Shown: piece after piece, positions 31,838 to 32,126 of the stretch | Layout of the letters: each line of letters starts with the position of its first letter | Numbering within the stretch: the first letter of the stretch is position 1 | Assembly (NCBI RefSeq): GCF_001571285.1 | Contig: NZ_BCTM01000043.1 | Location: 1 to 32,126, forward strand | Direction: 5' to 3' | DNA length: 32,126 nt | Source of the DNA: Kluyvera cryocrescens NBRC 102467 | GTDB taxonomy: Bacteria > Pseudomonadota > Gammaproteobacteria > Enterobacterales > Enterobacteriaceae | Notes under the pieces: model-generated | The model's database searches: none | What the model was told of the DNA's origin: nothing | What the model saw: only the letters and a program-made list of their open reading frames with translations | Translations under genes and position numbers: made by a program

Positions 31838-32126
31838 CGTAACCTTCTATCCTAAAATTAAGTAGTTATGTGCACAGAAGCCACAAATCCAGGCATATCC
31901 TTGCATGGGTCATAATACGTGAGGTGTCACGATCTTGAATGGGCCAACTGGTTTCTGAAGGTAACTAATATGACGCTATCTTTTCTATGCGTTACTTTTA
32001 CGCATAATACAATGGGCGAGGGAGAGTGGAGGTCAGGGGGGCAAGCTGTGCGGCGAATAATCGAACGCAGTTCGATGGAGAGTCCGGATACTAGAAAGTA
32101 AAAAACCCGCCATAGGCGGGTTCTTC
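31838..32126. other. Right-edge region with a doubtful 43-codon ORF and a terminator
   Basis: About 290 bases hold the minus-strand promoter of the Cys-repeat protein and then a stretch with no strong gene. An ORF of 43 codons at 31970-32101 (plus) has GAAGG before its ATG and ends just before the terminator. Its composition is unconvincing. A small RNA ending at the terminator is an alternative. Confidence 0.35.
32104..32122. terminator. Hairpin terminator at the right edge
   Basis: AACCCGCC (32104-32111) pairs with GGCGGGTT (32115-32122) around a 3-base loop. A-rich sequence lies to the left, giving a U-run on the minus strand, and TTCTTC lies to the right. It could serve either direction. 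It may end a minus-strand gene beyond the window or a small transcript from the left. Confidence 0.7.

Noticed and set aside
1-32126. Prophage, plasmid or transposon origin
   Set aside because: No integrase, transposase, replication or phage structural gene, attachment-site duplication or tRNA gene is visible.

Overview
The window looks like a chromosomal segment of an enterobacterium (Enterobacteriaceae; I cannot fix the genus). The reasons are the FdrA/YlbE/YlbF/YbcF-type cluster, the AllS-like regulator, the DUF1097 and DUF523 proteins, the enterobacterial promoter and terminator style, and the intergenic palindromic repeats. I see no rRNA, tRNA, CRISPR array, transposase or phage gene. 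Most genes are metabolic or surface-related accessory modules arranged in compact operons.

Region 1 (1-7677, minus strand) is a Lap-type adhesion module. The 5' end of a giant adhesin gene enters from the left. Its product has an N-terminal retention module, a TAAG motif at residues 103-106 (the known LapG cleavage motif), and then more than 700 residues of an almost pure Asp-Ala/Asp-Ser dipeptide array that runs off the window. Upstream lie a small conserved protein, LapD (c-di-GMP receptor with degenerate GGDEF and EAL motifs) and LapG (periplasmic Cys protease, triad C117/H152/D169). A 554-residue predicted alpha/alpha-toroid protein sits only 25 bases upstream of lapG.

Region 2 (7800-12544, plus strand) is divergent from region 1. 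It encodes an exported alpha/beta hydrolase, a roughly 1105-residue fusion of a MurF-like ligase, an apparently dead D,D-carboxypeptidase-like domain and a CapA-type domain, and a small lipoprotein whose ribosome binding site lies in a 12-bp inverted repeat. With the 554-residue protein this may be an uncharacterised envelope or polymer system, and it is the strongest candidate here for something undescribed.

Region 3 (12550-21302) is a carbamoyl-compound catabolic cluster. An AllS-like LysR regulator and a DUF1097 membrane protein are divergent from an ankyrin protein, DUF2877 (YlbF/AllH type), FdrA (AllF type), DUF1116 (YlbE/AllG type), carbamate kinase, and a Tat-exported cytosine-deaminase-like amidohydrolase. 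The cluster could conserve energy as ATP through carbamoyl phosphate. The allantoin genes that accompany it in E. coli are absent, so the substrate is open.

Region 4 (21363-27144, minus strand) holds a membrane diguanylate cyclase and an RpiR-regulated sugar operon (regulator, GH4 6-phospho-glycosidase, GlcN-6-P deaminase, PTS EIIC). The operon has no EIIA or EIIB gene, and a perfect palindrome precedes the regulator. Region 5 (27396-30394, plus strand) is an exported peroxiredoxin, a short DsbD-like reductase, an ECF sigma factor and a DUF1109/NrsF-type anti-sigma factor, ending in a strong hairpin. Region 6 (30437-32126) has a DUF523/TudS-like protein, two small cysteine-containing exported proteins and several terminators.
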